A DNA stretch of 64,000 nucleotides from Planctomycetaceae bacterium (GCA_021732975.1 JAKFWC010000021.1:124001-188000), one strand, 5' to 3'. Numbered from the stretch's first letter, positions 42,097 to 51,609 are shown. Notes: a model not told the origin generated them from the sequence alone. Numbers and translations: made by a program.

Positions 42097-42673
42097 GAGA
42101 CCGCTCCTTCTGGTAGCCGTGGGGGTATCTGCCGACGTGCGAGATCGTCCTGCCTCCTGACGCCCGGTGGAGAATCGCCGCGCAGCCTCAAGCGAAGCCA
42201 AACGTGCGGGACTTCCCAACGAGATTCGCCGCCCGTCCCTGGCGGCACGCGGAAAAGGTGGGAAAGATCAGTAGACCGAGACCGACCGGGAAGGGCCATC
42301 GGGTGATGACATTCCCTGTCGACACGGCATGCGCTCCGGCCACTCGCTCTTCGAGGGATTGCCGGTCGCCGTCCGCGAGTCGCGAAACATCATGTTTCGT
42401 GCCGCTGTCAATTGTTGTGCCGCATCCTGCCTGCACAATCGCCGGTGGTTAGCAGCGATCCTTGTCAATTATCTCATTGCCGAGAGGATAGGCAAGATCA
42501 ACTTTCGCATTGGTGATGCCGAATGTGGGAGCATTTCTGCTTAAGGTCTGCGCAAAACGACAACTTGGGAGACCCGCGCACAACGGGGAGTTGATCGAAA
42601 TCATTCGTGGCGACGGGTAAGATACGACGGTTCTCGACTCTGGAAGTGCGACTGACCATGTAAGGATTGTTCG
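42097..42673. other. 577-base divergent region upstream of prkA
   Basis: No reading frame with protein character and no repeat element were recognised here. The region is between prkA (leftward) and the DMT-like gene (rightward). It is long enough for regulated promoters or a small RNA. Short candidate -35/-10 pairs (for example TTGTCA near 42455) lack good partners. AAGGA at 42661-42665 is the ribosome site of the gene at 42674. Confidence 0.5.
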
Positions 42674-43207
42674 ATGAAGTGGCCGATTATTTTCGCCTTG
42701 TTGACCGGCTTGTTCTGGGGCACCTATGGCCCCGCGTTGGGGATTGCTCGGGCCGCGGAAGGAAACAACCCGTTCAAACCGTATTTGATGATTGGTGTCG
42801 CCTACCTGATCTGGGCGGTCATCGGCGGGTTCGCGGGGATTCGCTACACCGGCGTCGACCCGAAATTCACGGCGGACGGTGTCACCTGGGGCTTCATTGC
42901 CGGATCGCTGGGAGCGTTCGGAGCGTTGACGCTCACCTTGGCGATGTTCTCATTCCAGGGGATGAAGCCGCGGGCTGACATTGTGATGCCGATCGTCTTC
43001 GGCACAGCGGTTTCCGTGTCCGCAATCACGTCTGTGCTGCAAACGCGGGCGGCGTTCAATCCGTGGCTGTATCTCGGGATCGCCGGCATGGCCGTCTGCA
43101 TCGTTGTGGTGGCCTCAAACACGCCCCACGCCGCGCCGCACAAACCGAAACCGGCGGGGGATGGACATGCGGCAGTGACCGTGCCGCCATCGTCACCGAC
43201 GACGTAG
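42674..43207 (+). CDS. Small multi-pass membrane protein (EamA/DMT-like half transporter)
   Basis: A 177-residue protein with about five membrane helices and a Pro/Ala-rich cytoplasmic tail. The pattern MKWPIIFALLTGLFWGTYGPALGIA at the start, and VLQTRAAFNPWLYLGIAGMAVCIVVVAS at the end, resembles half of the ten-helix drug/metabolite transporter fold, for example EamA. Such halves dimerise in other systems. No substrate can be assigned. AAGGA seven bases before ATG supports the start. It stands alone. Confidence 0.7.
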   Translation: MKWPIIFALLTGLFWGTYGPALGIARAAEGNNPFKPYLMIGVAYLIWAVIGGFAGIRYTGVDPKFTADGVTWGFIAGSLGAFGALTLTLAMFSFQGMKPRADIVMPIVFGTAVSVSAITSVLQTRAAFNPWLYLGIAGMAVCIVVVASNTPHAAPHKPKPAGDGHAAVTVPPSSPTT

Positions 43208-43347
43208 TTCCGTGGATGCCATGCTTGCCGCTGTGAGCAAGCATGGCCTGTTGGCCGTCGCTGCGGTCGTCAGGCCGCGGGGGCTTTGCCTTTAAGGGGG
43301 AATCGAGAGAAATACCCCGCTACAAAGCGCAAGCAAAATACGGTTTC

Positions 43348-43893
43348 TCATTCCCACTCGATCAGCGATTGTGTCTTCACAATCGCGCAGTGATCGGGGA
43401 ATGTGTGGTAGGCGTGGATGACCGTTGACGTTTTGGTGATTTCCAGCCGCACGAGGCTGATCGCCCCCGGTGCGAACCGGCTCAATGTGGGGAATTCGTG
43501 CGCAAGGTCTGCTTTTGCACAGTCGTCACGCAGTTCGTCGTGCATCCGTAAGAAGAGGTCTTGTTCCAGCGTTTCGACCTGGCAACCAACATCGTAGCGC
43601 AGTGTCGGCGAAAAATTCAGGCTCCGCATCCGGCACCCGCGGACTTTGTGATCGAGCACGCAGCTCTGCTGTGGCAGAAGACGTTCTTTTTCGGCGAGCG
43701 TTTCCGTGATGAACCGCTTCCCCCATTGCCACGTCCACGTGTGACCGGACGGGCAAAGTTGGACGGCAACGCGGATGTCTCCGGACTGCATCACCACGCC
43801 CGCGGGGGATTCGAACAGCTCTGGATGCAGCGGGCGTGGAAAGAGCCGCAACATCAGCGTCGAGATATCGGGACGGGCAAAGCGAACAGACAT
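43348..43893 (-). CDS. DUF2617-like protein, function unknown
   Basis: A 181-residue soluble protein from ATG at 43893. Sequence features: MSVRFARPDISTLMLRLFPRPLHPELFE, VVMQSGDIRVAVQLCPSGHTWTW, NFSPTLRYDVGCQVETL and LVRLEITKTSTVIHAYHTFPDHCAIVKTQSLIEW. This fits my recollection of the DUF2617-type proteins common in Planctomycetota and Actinobacteria, but I cannot confirm it by search. All-beta character predominates with few helices. A frame extension of 57 codons upstream looks non-coding. It is divergent from the LPS operon. Confidence 0.65.
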   Translation of the reverse strand: MSVRFARPDISTLMLRLFPRPLHPELFESPAGVVMQSGDIRVAVQLCPSGHTWTWQWGKRFITETLAEKERLLPQQSCVLDHKVRGCRMRSLNFSPTLRYDVGCQVETLEQDLFLRMHDELRDDCAKADLAHEFPTLSRFAPGAISLVRLEITKTSTVIHAYHTFPDHCAIVKTQSLIEWE

Positions 43894-44247
43894 GGAGCAC
43901 TCATCAGGAACTCGCGACCCGCTTTCGATTATAAAGCGTCTCGAAGCGCGAACAACCGAACGGGCGTGAAGAAGTGGGGAAACCCGCGGCAGAATCGGCG
44001 CGAGGCGCGAAACCGTATAGCGGTGTCGGTGGCCACTGGGACAAACTCCATCTTTCCTGTCCACTATCCCCCGCCACTATCCCCCGCCACTATCCATTCT
44101 CTCCCGCTCGGACCGGGATTGACGCGCTTTCCCCTTCGGGCGATGATTTCCACGGCGTAATCCGACCAAGGAGGGACGGCGCGCAGATCGCACACGCGAT
44201 GTGGGTGATCCATTTCACTCGTGTCGCTCGCCAGGGATGGCTATACG
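43894..44247. other. Intergenic region upstream of the LPS core operon
   Basis: 354 bases between the DUF2617-like gene (leftward) and hldE (rightward). It holds a small tandem repeat (44061-44095). The hldE frame can be extended upstream to GTG at 44221 only. The promoter of the LPS operon must lie here, but no convincing -35/-10 pair was found. Confidence 0.45.
44061..44095. repeat. 13-bp tandem repeat, about 2.7 copies
   Basis: CCACTATCCCCCG at 44061-44073 and 44074-44086, then a partial third unit CCACTATCC (44087-44095). Such short C-rich tandem repeats can vary in copy number by slippage. It is about 150-190 bases before hldE, so it could change promoter spacing. Confidence 0.8.
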
Positions 44248-45783
44248 ATGTCCTATCATCTTCTCGAAGTCATGGAACGGCTGGGACGCCCGCGCGTGCT
44301 GGTCGTCGGCGATCTCATTCTTGACCGGTATGTCTGGGGGGATGCCGAGCGCATCAGTCAGGAAGCACCTGTTATTCTGTTGCGAGAAGAACGGCAAGAA
44401 ACGCGGCTTGGCGGGGCGGCGAACGTCGCACAGATGTTGCGGGGACTCGATGCCGATGTCGATCTCGCCGGTGTGATCGGGGCCGATACCGACGGCCGCG
44501 CGCTGGAAATGGACCTGCATCGCGCTGGTATCGGCAGCGCGACTGTCGTCGCCGATCCGAGTCGTCCCACGACATCCAAAGTTCGGTTCATGGGCCGGGC
44601 ACAATATCGGCATCCACATCAGATGTTGCGGGTCGATCGCGAGGTTCGCCATGCGATTTCCGGCGGCACAGTCAATCAGATGTTGTCCGCGATCCTGCCA
44701 CGGCTGGGGGATTATTCCGCGATTCTCATTTCCGACTACGCCAAGGGCGTTTGTACGGCGGGGTTGTTGCGTCCGTTGATTGAAGCCGCCCGCAAGTGCG
44801 GTTTGCCGGTCGTTGTCGATCCCGCGGCAGGGGGCGATTACAGCCTCTACATCGGTGCCACGGGGGTGACGCCGAACCGCTCGGAAACCTTCAAAGCCAC
44901 CGGGCGTGAAATCAAGACCATCGAAGATGGTTACGCCGCGGGTAACCAGTTGGTGAAACAGTTCGACCTCGACATGGCGTTTGTGACGCTCGACCGCGAT
45001 GGCATTGTCCTCGCGCGGAAGGATGCGGAGCCCGTTCATTTGCCGACACGGCCGCGCGAAGTCTGCGACATCACCGGGGCCGGGGACATGGTTCTCGCGA
45101 TGATCGGCGTCGGTCTCGCGGCCAGTGTCGATCCGGTTGATCTTTGCCGTCTCGCCAATGTCGCTGGTGGTTTGGAAGTCGAACAGGTCGGCGTCGTGCC
45201 GATTCATCGCAAAGACATTCTCGGCGATTTGCTCCGCAACTCGCGCACGGCGGAAAGCAAAGTCTGTTCGTTGCCCGATCTCGTCCGGCATGTCACCACG
45301 CGCCGCAAAGCCGGACACAAAGTCGTACTGACCAACGGTTGCTTCGATCTGCTGCACGTCGGCCATGTGAGCTACCTGCAGGAAGCGGCCCATGAAGGCG
45401 ATTGCCTGATCGTCGCCGTCAACAGCGATGACAGCGTACGGCGATTGGACAAGGCTCCCGATCGGCCGCTGTTCGATCAGGAATACCGGGCTCGCATGCT
45501 CGCCGGGTTGGAAGCGGTGGATTACGTCGTCGTTTTCGATGAAGACACGCCGCATGAAATCCTGCGTCAACTGCAACCCGATGTCCTCGTCAAAGGGGGC
45601 ACGTATCGTGAAGAAGAAATCGTCGGACGCGAAGTCGTGCTCTCCTACGGCGGCCGCGTGAAACCACTGAGCATCACCGCCGGCGTCTCGACCACCGAGA
45701 TTGTCCGCCGCCTGCGCGACAGTGAAGACGCGGCGATCATTCGTCTGCCGGAGCCAGTCATTGAACTACGGAAAGCCGGATGA
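44248..45783 (+). CDS. hldE: Bifunctional D-glycero-beta-D-manno-heptose-7-phosphate kinase / heptose-1-phosphate adenylyltransferase
   Basis: A 511-residue two-domain enzyme making ADP-heptose for the LPS inner core. Residues about 1-320 are the PfkB/ribokinase-like kinase (GDLILDRYVWGDAERISQEAP, GGAANVA, SDYAKGV, and DITGAGDMVLA with the catalytic Asp). Residues about 350-480 are the nucleotidyltransferase (VVLTNGCFDLLHVGHVSYLQEA with HxGH). I chose ATG 44248; GTG 44221 is nine codons earlier but has no ribosome site. It begins an operon with waaF, a GT4 and a WaaP-like kinase, the next genes overlapping or spaced by under 20 bases. Confidence 0.96.
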   Translation: MSYHLLEVMERLGRPRVLVVGDLILDRYVWGDAERISQEAPVILLREERQETRLGGAANVAQMLRGLDADVDLAGVIGADTDGRALEMDLHRAGIGSATVVADPSRPTTSKVRFMGRAQYRHPHQMLRVDREVRHAISGGTVNQMLSAILPRLGDYSAILISDYAKGVCTAGLLRPLIEAARKCGLPVVVDPAAGGDYSLYIGATGVTPNRSETFKATGREIKTIEDGYAAGNQLVKQFDLDMAFVTLDRDGIVLARKDAEPVHLPTRPREVCDITGAGDMVLAMIGVGLAASVDPVDLCRLANVAGGLEVEQVGVVPIHRKDILGDLLRNSRTAESKVCSLPDLVRHVTTRRKAGHKVVLTNGCFDLLHVGHVSYLQEAAHEGDCLIVAVNSDDSVRRLDKAPDRPLFDQEYRARMLAGLEAVDYVVVFDEDTPHEILRQLQPDVLVKGGTYREEEIVGREVVLSYGGRVKPLSITAGVSTTEIVRRLRDSEDAAIIRLPEPVIELRKAG

Positions 45784-46823
45784 AACTCGCGGTGTTCCTG
45801 CCGAATTGGGTGGGGGACGCCGTCATGGCGACTCCGGCATTGCGCTCACTGCGCACAGAGTTTCCTCGCGTGGAGATCGTCGGCGTGATGCGGCCGGTGA
45901 TCGCGGATGTTCTCGAGGGGACCGGGCTAATTGATCGCCCGTTGCTGTACCATCCCCGCGGCAAAAGCCCTTCGCAGCGCGGCTGGAGCTTTCTGAAAAC
46001 GTTGCGTGCCGAGAAGTGCGACGCCGCAATTCTGTTCACGAATTCATTGCGAACCGGATGGCTGGCATGGCGATCTGGCGCGAAGGAACGGATCGGCTTT
46101 GCCCGTGACCTGCGCGGATGGTTGTTGACGACGCGGTTGACGCCGAAGTCGAAGTCGGTGCCAAATCCCGTGATCGACGAATACAACCGCCTCGTCGAAG
46201 CCGCGGGGTGCCGCATCCTCAATCGCACGATGGAACTCGCGGTGTCCGCGCGAGATGTCGCCGCGCTTGATACATTCTGGGAAAAACATCCCCGTTTGAA
46301 CCGACAGCGTGTCGTCGTCATCAACACCGGCGGGGCATTTGGACCGGCGAAGAACTGGCCACGGGCGTCGTTCGCCGAGTTGGCCCAACGCATCGTGAAA
46401 CAGACCGACCGTACGGTCCTCGTCGCCTGTGGTCCGGGGGAACGGGAAGACGCACAAGCTATCGTCGCGGCCGCACAATCCCCGCGCGTGGTGAGTGTCG
46501 CTGATGAGCCGCTCACAATCGGCCTCACCAAAGCCGTGGTGAAACACGCCGAGTTGATGGTCACCACCGATTCCGGCCCGCGGCATTTCGCATCTGCATT
46601 CGGCGTGCCGGTGATCACACTCTTCGGTCCCACGCACATCGCGTGGAGTGAAACGTACGCTCCGCAATCGATCCATTTACAACAGGCGGTCGATTGCGGC
46701 CCGTGTCAGCAACGTACCTGCCCGTTGGGACATCATCGCTGCATGACGGAATTGACTGTCGATCGCGTGTTCCAGGCGGTATTGAGTCGATTGTCGTCAT
46801 TGCAGCAAAAACGCGCCGCTTGA
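45780..46823 (+). CDS. waaF: Lipopolysaccharide heptosyltransferase II-like
   Basis: A 347-residue GT9 glycosyltransferase that adds heptose to the LPS inner core from ADP-heptose, at the inner face of the cytoplasmic membrane. Family motifs: LPNWVGDAVMATPALRSLR at the N-terminus, INTGGAFGPAKNWP, TTDSGPRHFASAFGVPVITLFGPT near residue 260, and a C-terminal Cys-rich site CGPCQQRTCPLGHHRCM. Its ATG overlaps the hldE stop by four bases (45780-45783), a clear sign of co-translation. Whether the acceptor is heptose I or Kdo is not decided by sequence. Confidence 0.93.
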   Translation: MKLAVFLPNWVGDAVMATPALRSLRTEFPRVEIVGVMRPVIADVLEGTGLIDRPLLYHPRGKSPSQRGWSFLKTLRAEKCDAAILFTNSLRTGWLAWRSGAKERIGFARDLRGWLLTTRLTPKSKSVPNPVIDEYNRLVEAAGCRILNRTMELAVSARDVAALDTFWEKHPRLNRQRVVVINTGGAFGPAKNWPRASFAELAQRIVKQTDRTVLVACGPGEREDAQAIVAAAQSPRVVSVADEPLTIGLTKAVVKHAELMVTTDSGPRHFASAFGVPVITLFGPTHIAWSETYAPQSIHLQQAVDCGPCQQRTCPLGHHRCMTELTVDRVFQAVLSRLSSLQQKRAA

Positions 46824-46839
46824 ACAGGATGTGAATGTC

Positions 46840-47985
46840 ATGCGGATCGCCGTTGTTCGTCGCGAATGCTCGCTGAAGAAAGCCGGGGCGGAGCGGTACT
46901 GCGTTAATCTGTTTCGCCAACTCCAAAAACTTGGCCACGATGTCACCATCGTCGGCGAAGCGATTGATGAGGAACTACGCTCGGAAGTCGCGTTCCTGCC
47001 GGTGGCCGTCAATCGCATGGCCTCGTGGACGAAGAACCAATCATTTGCGGAAAACTGTGCCACTCTCGTCCGGCAGCACGGCTTCGATGTCGTGCATGGT
47101 CTTTCACGCGTTGATGGACTCGACACCTACCGCCTCACCGATCCGCTGCAAACGCACTGGGTCAACGTCTATTACCGGCAGCCGTGGAATCGCTGGTTGC
47201 AAACGTGGAACCCGCGGCATCGGGCGATCTTTGCCATCGAGAAACGACTCTTCGGCAAGACCGGCCCGCGACGGATCATCGTGCAATCGCAACTCGATGG
47301 CCGGTTGCTGCGCGACTACTTCGGTGTGCCGGAAGAACGCTTGCGGCGCGTGTGTAACGGCGTCGACACCAACCTATTTCAGCCCGGTGATGGCTCGGAT
47401 CGTCACGCCGTGCGCGAAGAACTTGGTCTTGATGCCGAGCGTCCATTATTGATTTTCGCCTCGATGGATTTCCGTCGCAAAGGACTCGGTTCGTTGTTCG
47501 CCGCAATGCGGCAGATGAAGTGTCAGGACGCCGCACTGGCGGTCCTCGGCAACGGTGACATTCGTCGTTATGAACAGATCGCGAAGCAGCAAGGTATTGA
47601 AAAACGGGTGCATTTTCTCGGTCGGCAATCGGGCATGTCGCGGTTCTATCGAGCCGGGGATGTCTTCGTGCTGCCGACGATTTACGAGCCGTTTCCGAAC
47701 GTGAATCTCGAAGCGATGGCCTGCGGCACGCCTGTCGTCACGACGGCGACGGCAGGCGGCGCGGACATCGTGCAGGACGGCGTCAACGGCTACGTCATAC
47801 CGGATGCATGGTCGATTCCTGATCTCACCGCGCGGATCGATGCGCTGTTGGAACTGTCGGCATCGCAACGGCAAACGATGGCTGCGGTATGTCGAGCCAC
47901 CGCGATGCAATTCCCGGTGGAACGAAATGCACGGGAAACGGTCGCCGTGTTGGAGGAGGCGTGGCGTGAAAAGTTTCGCGTTTGA
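46840..47985 (+). CDS. Glycosyltransferase family 4 (LPS core, WaaG-like)
   Basis: A 381-residue GT4/GT-B enzyme. Start ATG 46840; AGGA lies about ten bases upstream, and a GTG three codons earlier is possible. Features: RRECSLKKAGAERYCVNLFRQL in the acceptor domain, CNGVDTNLF, LLIFASMDFRRKGLGSLFAAM, and the donor site ADVFVLPTIYEPFPNVNLEAMACGTPVVTT with the E-x7-E type motif. It resembles WaaG-type LPS core glucosyltransferases, but the sugar is not determined. It is the third gene of the LPS operon; its 3' end overlaps the kinase gene by 20 bases. Confidence 0.9.
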   Translation: MRIAVVRRECSLKKAGAERYCVNLFRQLQKLGHDVTIVGEAIDEELRSEVAFLPVAVNRMASWTKNQSFAENCATLVRQHGFDVVHGLSRVDGLDTYRLTDPLQTHWVNVYYRQPWNRWLQTWNPRHRAIFAIEKRLFGKTGPRRIIVQSQLDGRLLRDYFGVPEERLRRVCNGVDTNLFQPGDGSDRHAVREELGLDAERPLLIFASMDFRRKGLGSLFAAMRQMKCQDAALAVLGNGDIRRYEQIAKQQGIEKRVHFLGRQSGMSRFYRAGDVFVLPTIYEPFPNVNLEAMACGTPVVTTATAGGADIVQDGVNGYVIPDAWSIPDLTARIDALLELSASQRQTMAAVCRATAMQFPVERNARETVAVLEEAWREKFRV

Positions 47986-48757
47986 CCGTTGGGATCACGG
48001 TCGGCTGCTCGTAAATCACGACTATGCGGCCCTGTTTCAAGCTGCAAAGTGGACCACGTTCGAAACCGTCTGGGTGGCAACCTCGCAAGCCGCCGTGGCG
48101 AAGGACGCCGGGACCGAGCGCGTCACGTGCCGCTTTGAATTGCCGGGACTGAATGGACCGCAGGCGTTTTATATCAAACGCCATTGTGCGGCATCGTTGT
48201 ACGAAACGCTCAAACCGCTCCTGCAGGGCCGTGTGCCGTGTCTCGGGGCGAAGGTGGAATGGGACGGTTTGCTCGCTTTTCACGCCGCTGGGTTGGCAAC
48301 GATGTTGCCGGTGGCACTGGGACAAGGGGGCAGTGAATCGTTTCTGATCACAGCCGAGTTACAAGGCTGCACGAAGCTCTCGGAATGCCCGGACGACGAG
48401 CAGAAGGAATGGGTGGTCCCTGTCGCGGAAGTCGCGAGTCGGATGCACCGTGCAGGCTTGCATCATCAGGATTTCTATCTCGGCCATCTATTGCGACCGA
48501 ATGATCATGAAGGCCCGATCCACATCATCGATCTTGGTCGCGTGCAGAAACACGGCCCATGGTTCGCGCGGCGGTGGATCGTGAAGGATCTCGCGCAACT
48601 CAATTACTCGGCAAAGAACGCTCGTGCGACGGATCGCTTACGGTTCTGGCGGGCGTATCAAGGTCGACCGTTGTCGGATGGCGACAAAACGCTCATTCGC
48701 AGCATTCTCAACAAGACGGCGCGCATCGCGCGACACTCGCGTAAAAACGGGCTGTAG
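47966..48757 (+). CDS. LPS core kinase family protein (WaaP/InaA-like)
   Basis: A 263-residue protein kinase-like enzyme. It starts with GTG at 47966, because GGAGGAGG (47952-47959) lies six bases before it, inside the end of the GT4 gene. Kinase features: FYIKRHCAASLYE with the ATP-binding Lys, HRAGLHHQDFYLGHLL (HxD catalytic loop), and IHIIDLGRV with the metal-binding Asp. WaaP kinases phosphorylate heptose I of the inner core and stabilise the outer membrane. Here its position after hldE, waaF and a GT4 strongly supports this. The frame before GTG is coding in a different frame. Confidence 0.88.
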   Translation: MKSFAFDRWDHGRLLVNHDYAALFQAAKWTTFETVWVATSQAAVAKDAGTERVTCRFELPGLNGPQAFYIKRHCAASLYETLKPLLQGRVPCLGAKVEWDGLLAFHAAGLATMLPVALGQGGSESFLITAELQGCTKLSECPDDEQKEWVVPVAEVASRMHRAGLHHQDFYLGHLLRPNDHEGPIHIIDLGRVQKHGPWFARRWIVKDLAQLNYSAKNARATDRLRFWRAYQGRPLSDGDKTLIRSILNKTARIARHSRKNGL

Positions 48758-48775
48758 TCTTTCGTCTCACCGTTG

Positions 48776-48875
48776 TGCGCGGGTCTCCTGACCCCGCACT
48801 GTGCCAGACCGCAGGTCTCTCGAATTACAAGGAGACCTACGGTCATTATGAGCGCGGGGTCAGGAGACCCGCGCA
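48776..48875. repeat. Long two-tier inverted repeat after the LPS operon
   Basis: Outer arms 48776-48800 and 48851-48875 (TGCGCGGGTCTCCTGACCCC... ) pair over 24 of 25 bases. Inner arms 48806-48819 and 48832-48845 (AGACCGCAGGTCTC) pair over 12 of 14. It starts 18 bases after the kinase stop. A second copy in the same orientation is at 51610-51722, so the two bracket the cytochrome-type gene. Confidence 0.85.
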
Positions 48876-48989
48876 AAACAGGATCATTACTTCTGCCACT
48901 GGACGAAGCCTGTTTCAGATGCGAGAATGCTGATGCGTCGCCGGAGGGGATTTCCGGCCACGATCATCCCGCCTGCCGAGTCCCGCCGC

Positions 48990-51596
48990 ATGAAACCGTC
49001 CTGCCCGTTGCTGCTCATGGTCGTGACCTCCCTCGCGGCGACGAACGTGTTCGCCGCCGAGTCTCCGGTCTTTGAAAAAGACGTACGGCCGATCCTGAAA
49101 GCCCACTGCTGGCATTGCCATGGCGAAGAAGACCAGCACGAAGGGAAGCTCGATACACGCCTCGTCCGCTTCCTGCTCAAAGGCGGCGAATCCGGCCCGG
49201 CGATTGTGGTGGGCGATCCGAAAGCCAGTCCCCTCATGCAACGGGTTGCTTCGGGAGAAATGCCGCCCGGCAAGAAGAAACTGTCGCTGGACGAACAAGA
49301 CATTCTCGCCAGATGGATTGAAGGTGGTGCCAAGACCGCGCGGCCGGAACCGGAATCGCTCGCCGATGGGGATACCTTCACCGAGGAAGAACGGCTGCAT
49401 TGGTCGTTCCAGCCGATTCAGAAGCACCCGCTGCCCGCGGTGAACCGACCAGATTCGTTGCGGACGCCCATCGATGCATTTCTGCTGGCGGAACTTGAGT
49501 CGCACAGCTTGAATTTCGGGCCGGACGCGGATCGGACAACGTTCATTCGGCGGTTGACGTTCGATCTCACCGGGCTGCCACCAACGCCCGCGGATGTGGA
49601 TCAATTCCTGCAAAACGATCGGCCCGATGCGTATGAACAACTCGTGGATGAGCTGCTGGCCTCGCCACAATACGGTGAACGCTGGGGCCGTCATTGGCTG
49701 GACATCGCGGGATATGCCGACAGCGATGGGTACAGCCAGCGTGATCTCGAACGAAAGTGGGCATATCGTTATCGCGACTATGTCGTGCGGGCATTCAACA
49801 CGGACAAGCCGTGGAGCGAGTTTCTCGTCGAGCAATTGGCCGGTGATGAATTGCTCGTTCCGCCCTACAAGAACCTCGCGCCGGAGCAAGCCGATTGTTT
49901 GACAGCGACGGGCTTTCTGCGGATGGGACCGGATGGTTCCGGTTCGGGCGATGTTGACATTCCCGTCGCGCGACAGGAAGTGATCGCGGAGACCATCAAG
50001 ATTTTTTCGACCGCAGTGCTGGGGCTGACAGTGGGGTGCGCTCAATGCCACGCTCATCGGTATGACCCGATCGCGCATGCGGACTATTACCGTCTGCGGG
50101 CATTGATCGAGCCTGCCTACGACACAACGCGCTGGCGCGATCCCAATGGGCGATTGATCTCGCTGTGGTCGGAGACGACGCAAGCCGACGCCGCGGCAGC
50201 CGAGGCCGAATATCAACAGGTGACAAAGGACCGTACGGCCGCGCTCGACGTGATCGTGCAGGAAACCTTCGATCGCGAGTTAGCAAAGCTCCCCGAGGAA
50301 ACCCAACCGCTTGCCAAAGCCGCCCGCGAAACAGCGGCCAAGGATCGCAGCGAAGAACAGAAGCAGCTCATCAAGGAGTACCCGTTCCTCAACGTCGACC
50401 GTGGTTCGGTTTACCTGTACTTGCCCGACCGGCTGACCAAGTTCAACAAGGAGTGGGATGCGAAACAGGCCGAAGTAAAGCAGAAACGCCCCGCCGATGA
50501 TTTCGTCCAATGCCTGACGGAAATCCCCGACAAAGTCCCTCCAACGAAGCTCTTCGCACGCGGTGACTTCAATCAGCCGCGGCAAGATGTTGGCCCCGGT
50601 GAACTCGCAGTCCTGAACCGAACGGGCTTCGACATCCCCGCCGATGACCCGGCATTGCCTACCACCGGTCGCCGCCTGGCCTACGCCCGGCATCTGACGG
50701 ATGGAAAACATCCGTTGACCGCGCGAGTCATCGTTAATCGCATCTGGATGCATCACTTCGGTCGCGGGCTGGTGGCCACGCCGGGGGAATTCGGTGCGCT
50801 CGGCGAACGACCATCGCATCCCGAATTGCTGGATTGGCTCGCCGCGGACTTTATGGAACACGGCTGGCAGGTGAAGCGGCTGCACCGTCAGATCGTGTTG
50901 TCGATGGCCTACCGACAATCGTCGGCGCGGCGCGATGATCTCGATGCGGTTGATCCTGAAAATCGTTTGCTCGGTCGCATGTCGGTTCGGCGGATCGAGG
51001 CGGAATCGCTGCGGGATTCGTTGCTGGCGCTAACGGGGAAACTGTCCGACAAAATGTTTGGCCCACCGGTAGCGGTCACCCCCGATGAAGTCGGACAAAT
51101 CATCGTCGGCGTCGACACACGCGATTCCGCCGGGCGACCGACAGGCAAGAGCGTGGGCATTGGCGAGGACGAGTTCCGACGGAGTCTTTACATCCAGTCC
51201 CGCCGGTCCATGCCGTTGAGCATGCTCGAACCGTTTGATGCCCCGGTGATGTCCCCCAATTGCGAACAGCGAGCGTCGTCGACCGTCGCTCCACAATCGT
51301 TGTTGCTGATGAACAGTGAGTTTGTCGTTGATCAAACCGAGGCGATGGCCGACCGGATCCGAGCGGAAGCCGGTGATGACCCCGCGGCTCAGTTCACTCT
51401 CGCCTGGCGATTGGCATTCGCTCGTCCCCCCACCGATACCGAACGGAATTCGGGGACGGCGTTCCTAACCGAGCAGGCGGCGACGCTGACGGCCACGACG
51501 GCGAATGAAAAGAAGAAACCCGATCCCGTACGACTGGCGCTCGCCAATCTGTGCCACGCGCTCGTCAGTGCCAATGGGTTCCTCTACGTCGACTGA
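48990..51596 (+). CDS. PSCyt1/DUF1549/DUF1553 protein
   Basis: An 868-residue exported protein from ATG at 48990. Residues 1-23 are a signal peptide. PSCyt1 contains the c-type haem site C-W-H-C-H (Cys40, Cys43, His44) and MPPGKKKLS (possible Met ligand). DUF1549 follows with FIRRLTFDLTGLPPT, RWGRHWLDIAGYADSDGY and a second site CAQCHAHRYD. A central coiled region (residues about 375-500) is Lys/Glu/Ala-rich. DUF1553 ends it (VNRIWMHHFGRGLV, VLSMAYRQSS, FVVDQTEAMADR). It is probably periplasmic and redox-linked. Unlike the cluster at 12.8-19.4 kb it has no DUF1501 partner here and is bracketed by long repeats. Confidence 0.93.
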   Translation: MKPSCPLLLMVVTSLAATNVFAAESPVFEKDVRPILKAHCWHCHGEEDQHEGKLDTRLVRFLLKGGESGPAIVVGDPKASPLMQRVASGEMPPGKKKLSLDEQDILARWIEGGAKTARPEPESLADGDTFTEEERLHWSFQPIQKHPLPAVNRPDSLRTPIDAFLLAELESHSLNFGPDADRTTFIRRLTFDLTGLPPTPADVDQFLQNDRPDAYEQLVDELLASPQYGERWGRHWLDIAGYADSDGYSQRDLERKWAYRYRDYVVRAFNTDKPWSEFLVEQLAGDELLVPPYKNLAPEQADCLTATGFLRMGPDGSGSGDVDIPVARQEVIAETIKIFSTAVLGLTVGCAQCHAHRYDPIAHADYYRLRALIEPAYDTTRWRDPNGRLISLWSETTQADAAAAEAEYQQVTKDRTAALDVIVQETFDRELAKLPEETQPLAKAARETAAKDRSEEQKQLIKEYPFLNVDRGSVYLYLPDRLTKFNKEWDAKQAEVKQKRPADDFVQCLTEIPDKVPPTKLFARGDFNQPRQDVGPGELAVLNRTGFDIPADDPALPTTGRRLAYARHLTDGKHPLTARVIVNRIWMHHFGRGLVATPGEFGALGERPSHPELLDWLAADFMEHGWQVKRLHRQIVLSMAYRQSSARRDDLDAVDPENRLLGRMSVRRIEAESLRDSLLALTGKLSDKMFGPPVAVTPDEVGQIIVGVDTRDSAGRPTGKSVGIGEDEFRRSLYIQSRRSMPLSMLEPFDAPVMSPNCEQRASSTVAPQSLLLMNSEFVVDQTEAMADRIRAEAGDDPAAQFTLAWRLAFARPPTDTERNSGTAFLTEQAATLTATTANEKKKPDPVRLALANLCHALVSANGFLYVD

Positions 51597-51609
51597 TGCC
51601 GACTCACCG

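Noticed and set aside
40759..42306. A 515-codon forward reading frame
   Set aside because: It is antisense to prkA, whose P-loop and family motifs are unmistakable.
44061..44095. CRISPR-like array
   Set aside because: Units are directly abutting with no spacers; it is a simple tandem repeat.
44215..45576. A 453-codon reverse reading frame
   Set aside because: It is antisense to hldE.
48915..50216. A 433-codon reverse reading frame
   Set aside because: It is antisense to the PSCyt1/DUF1549/DUF1553 gene.
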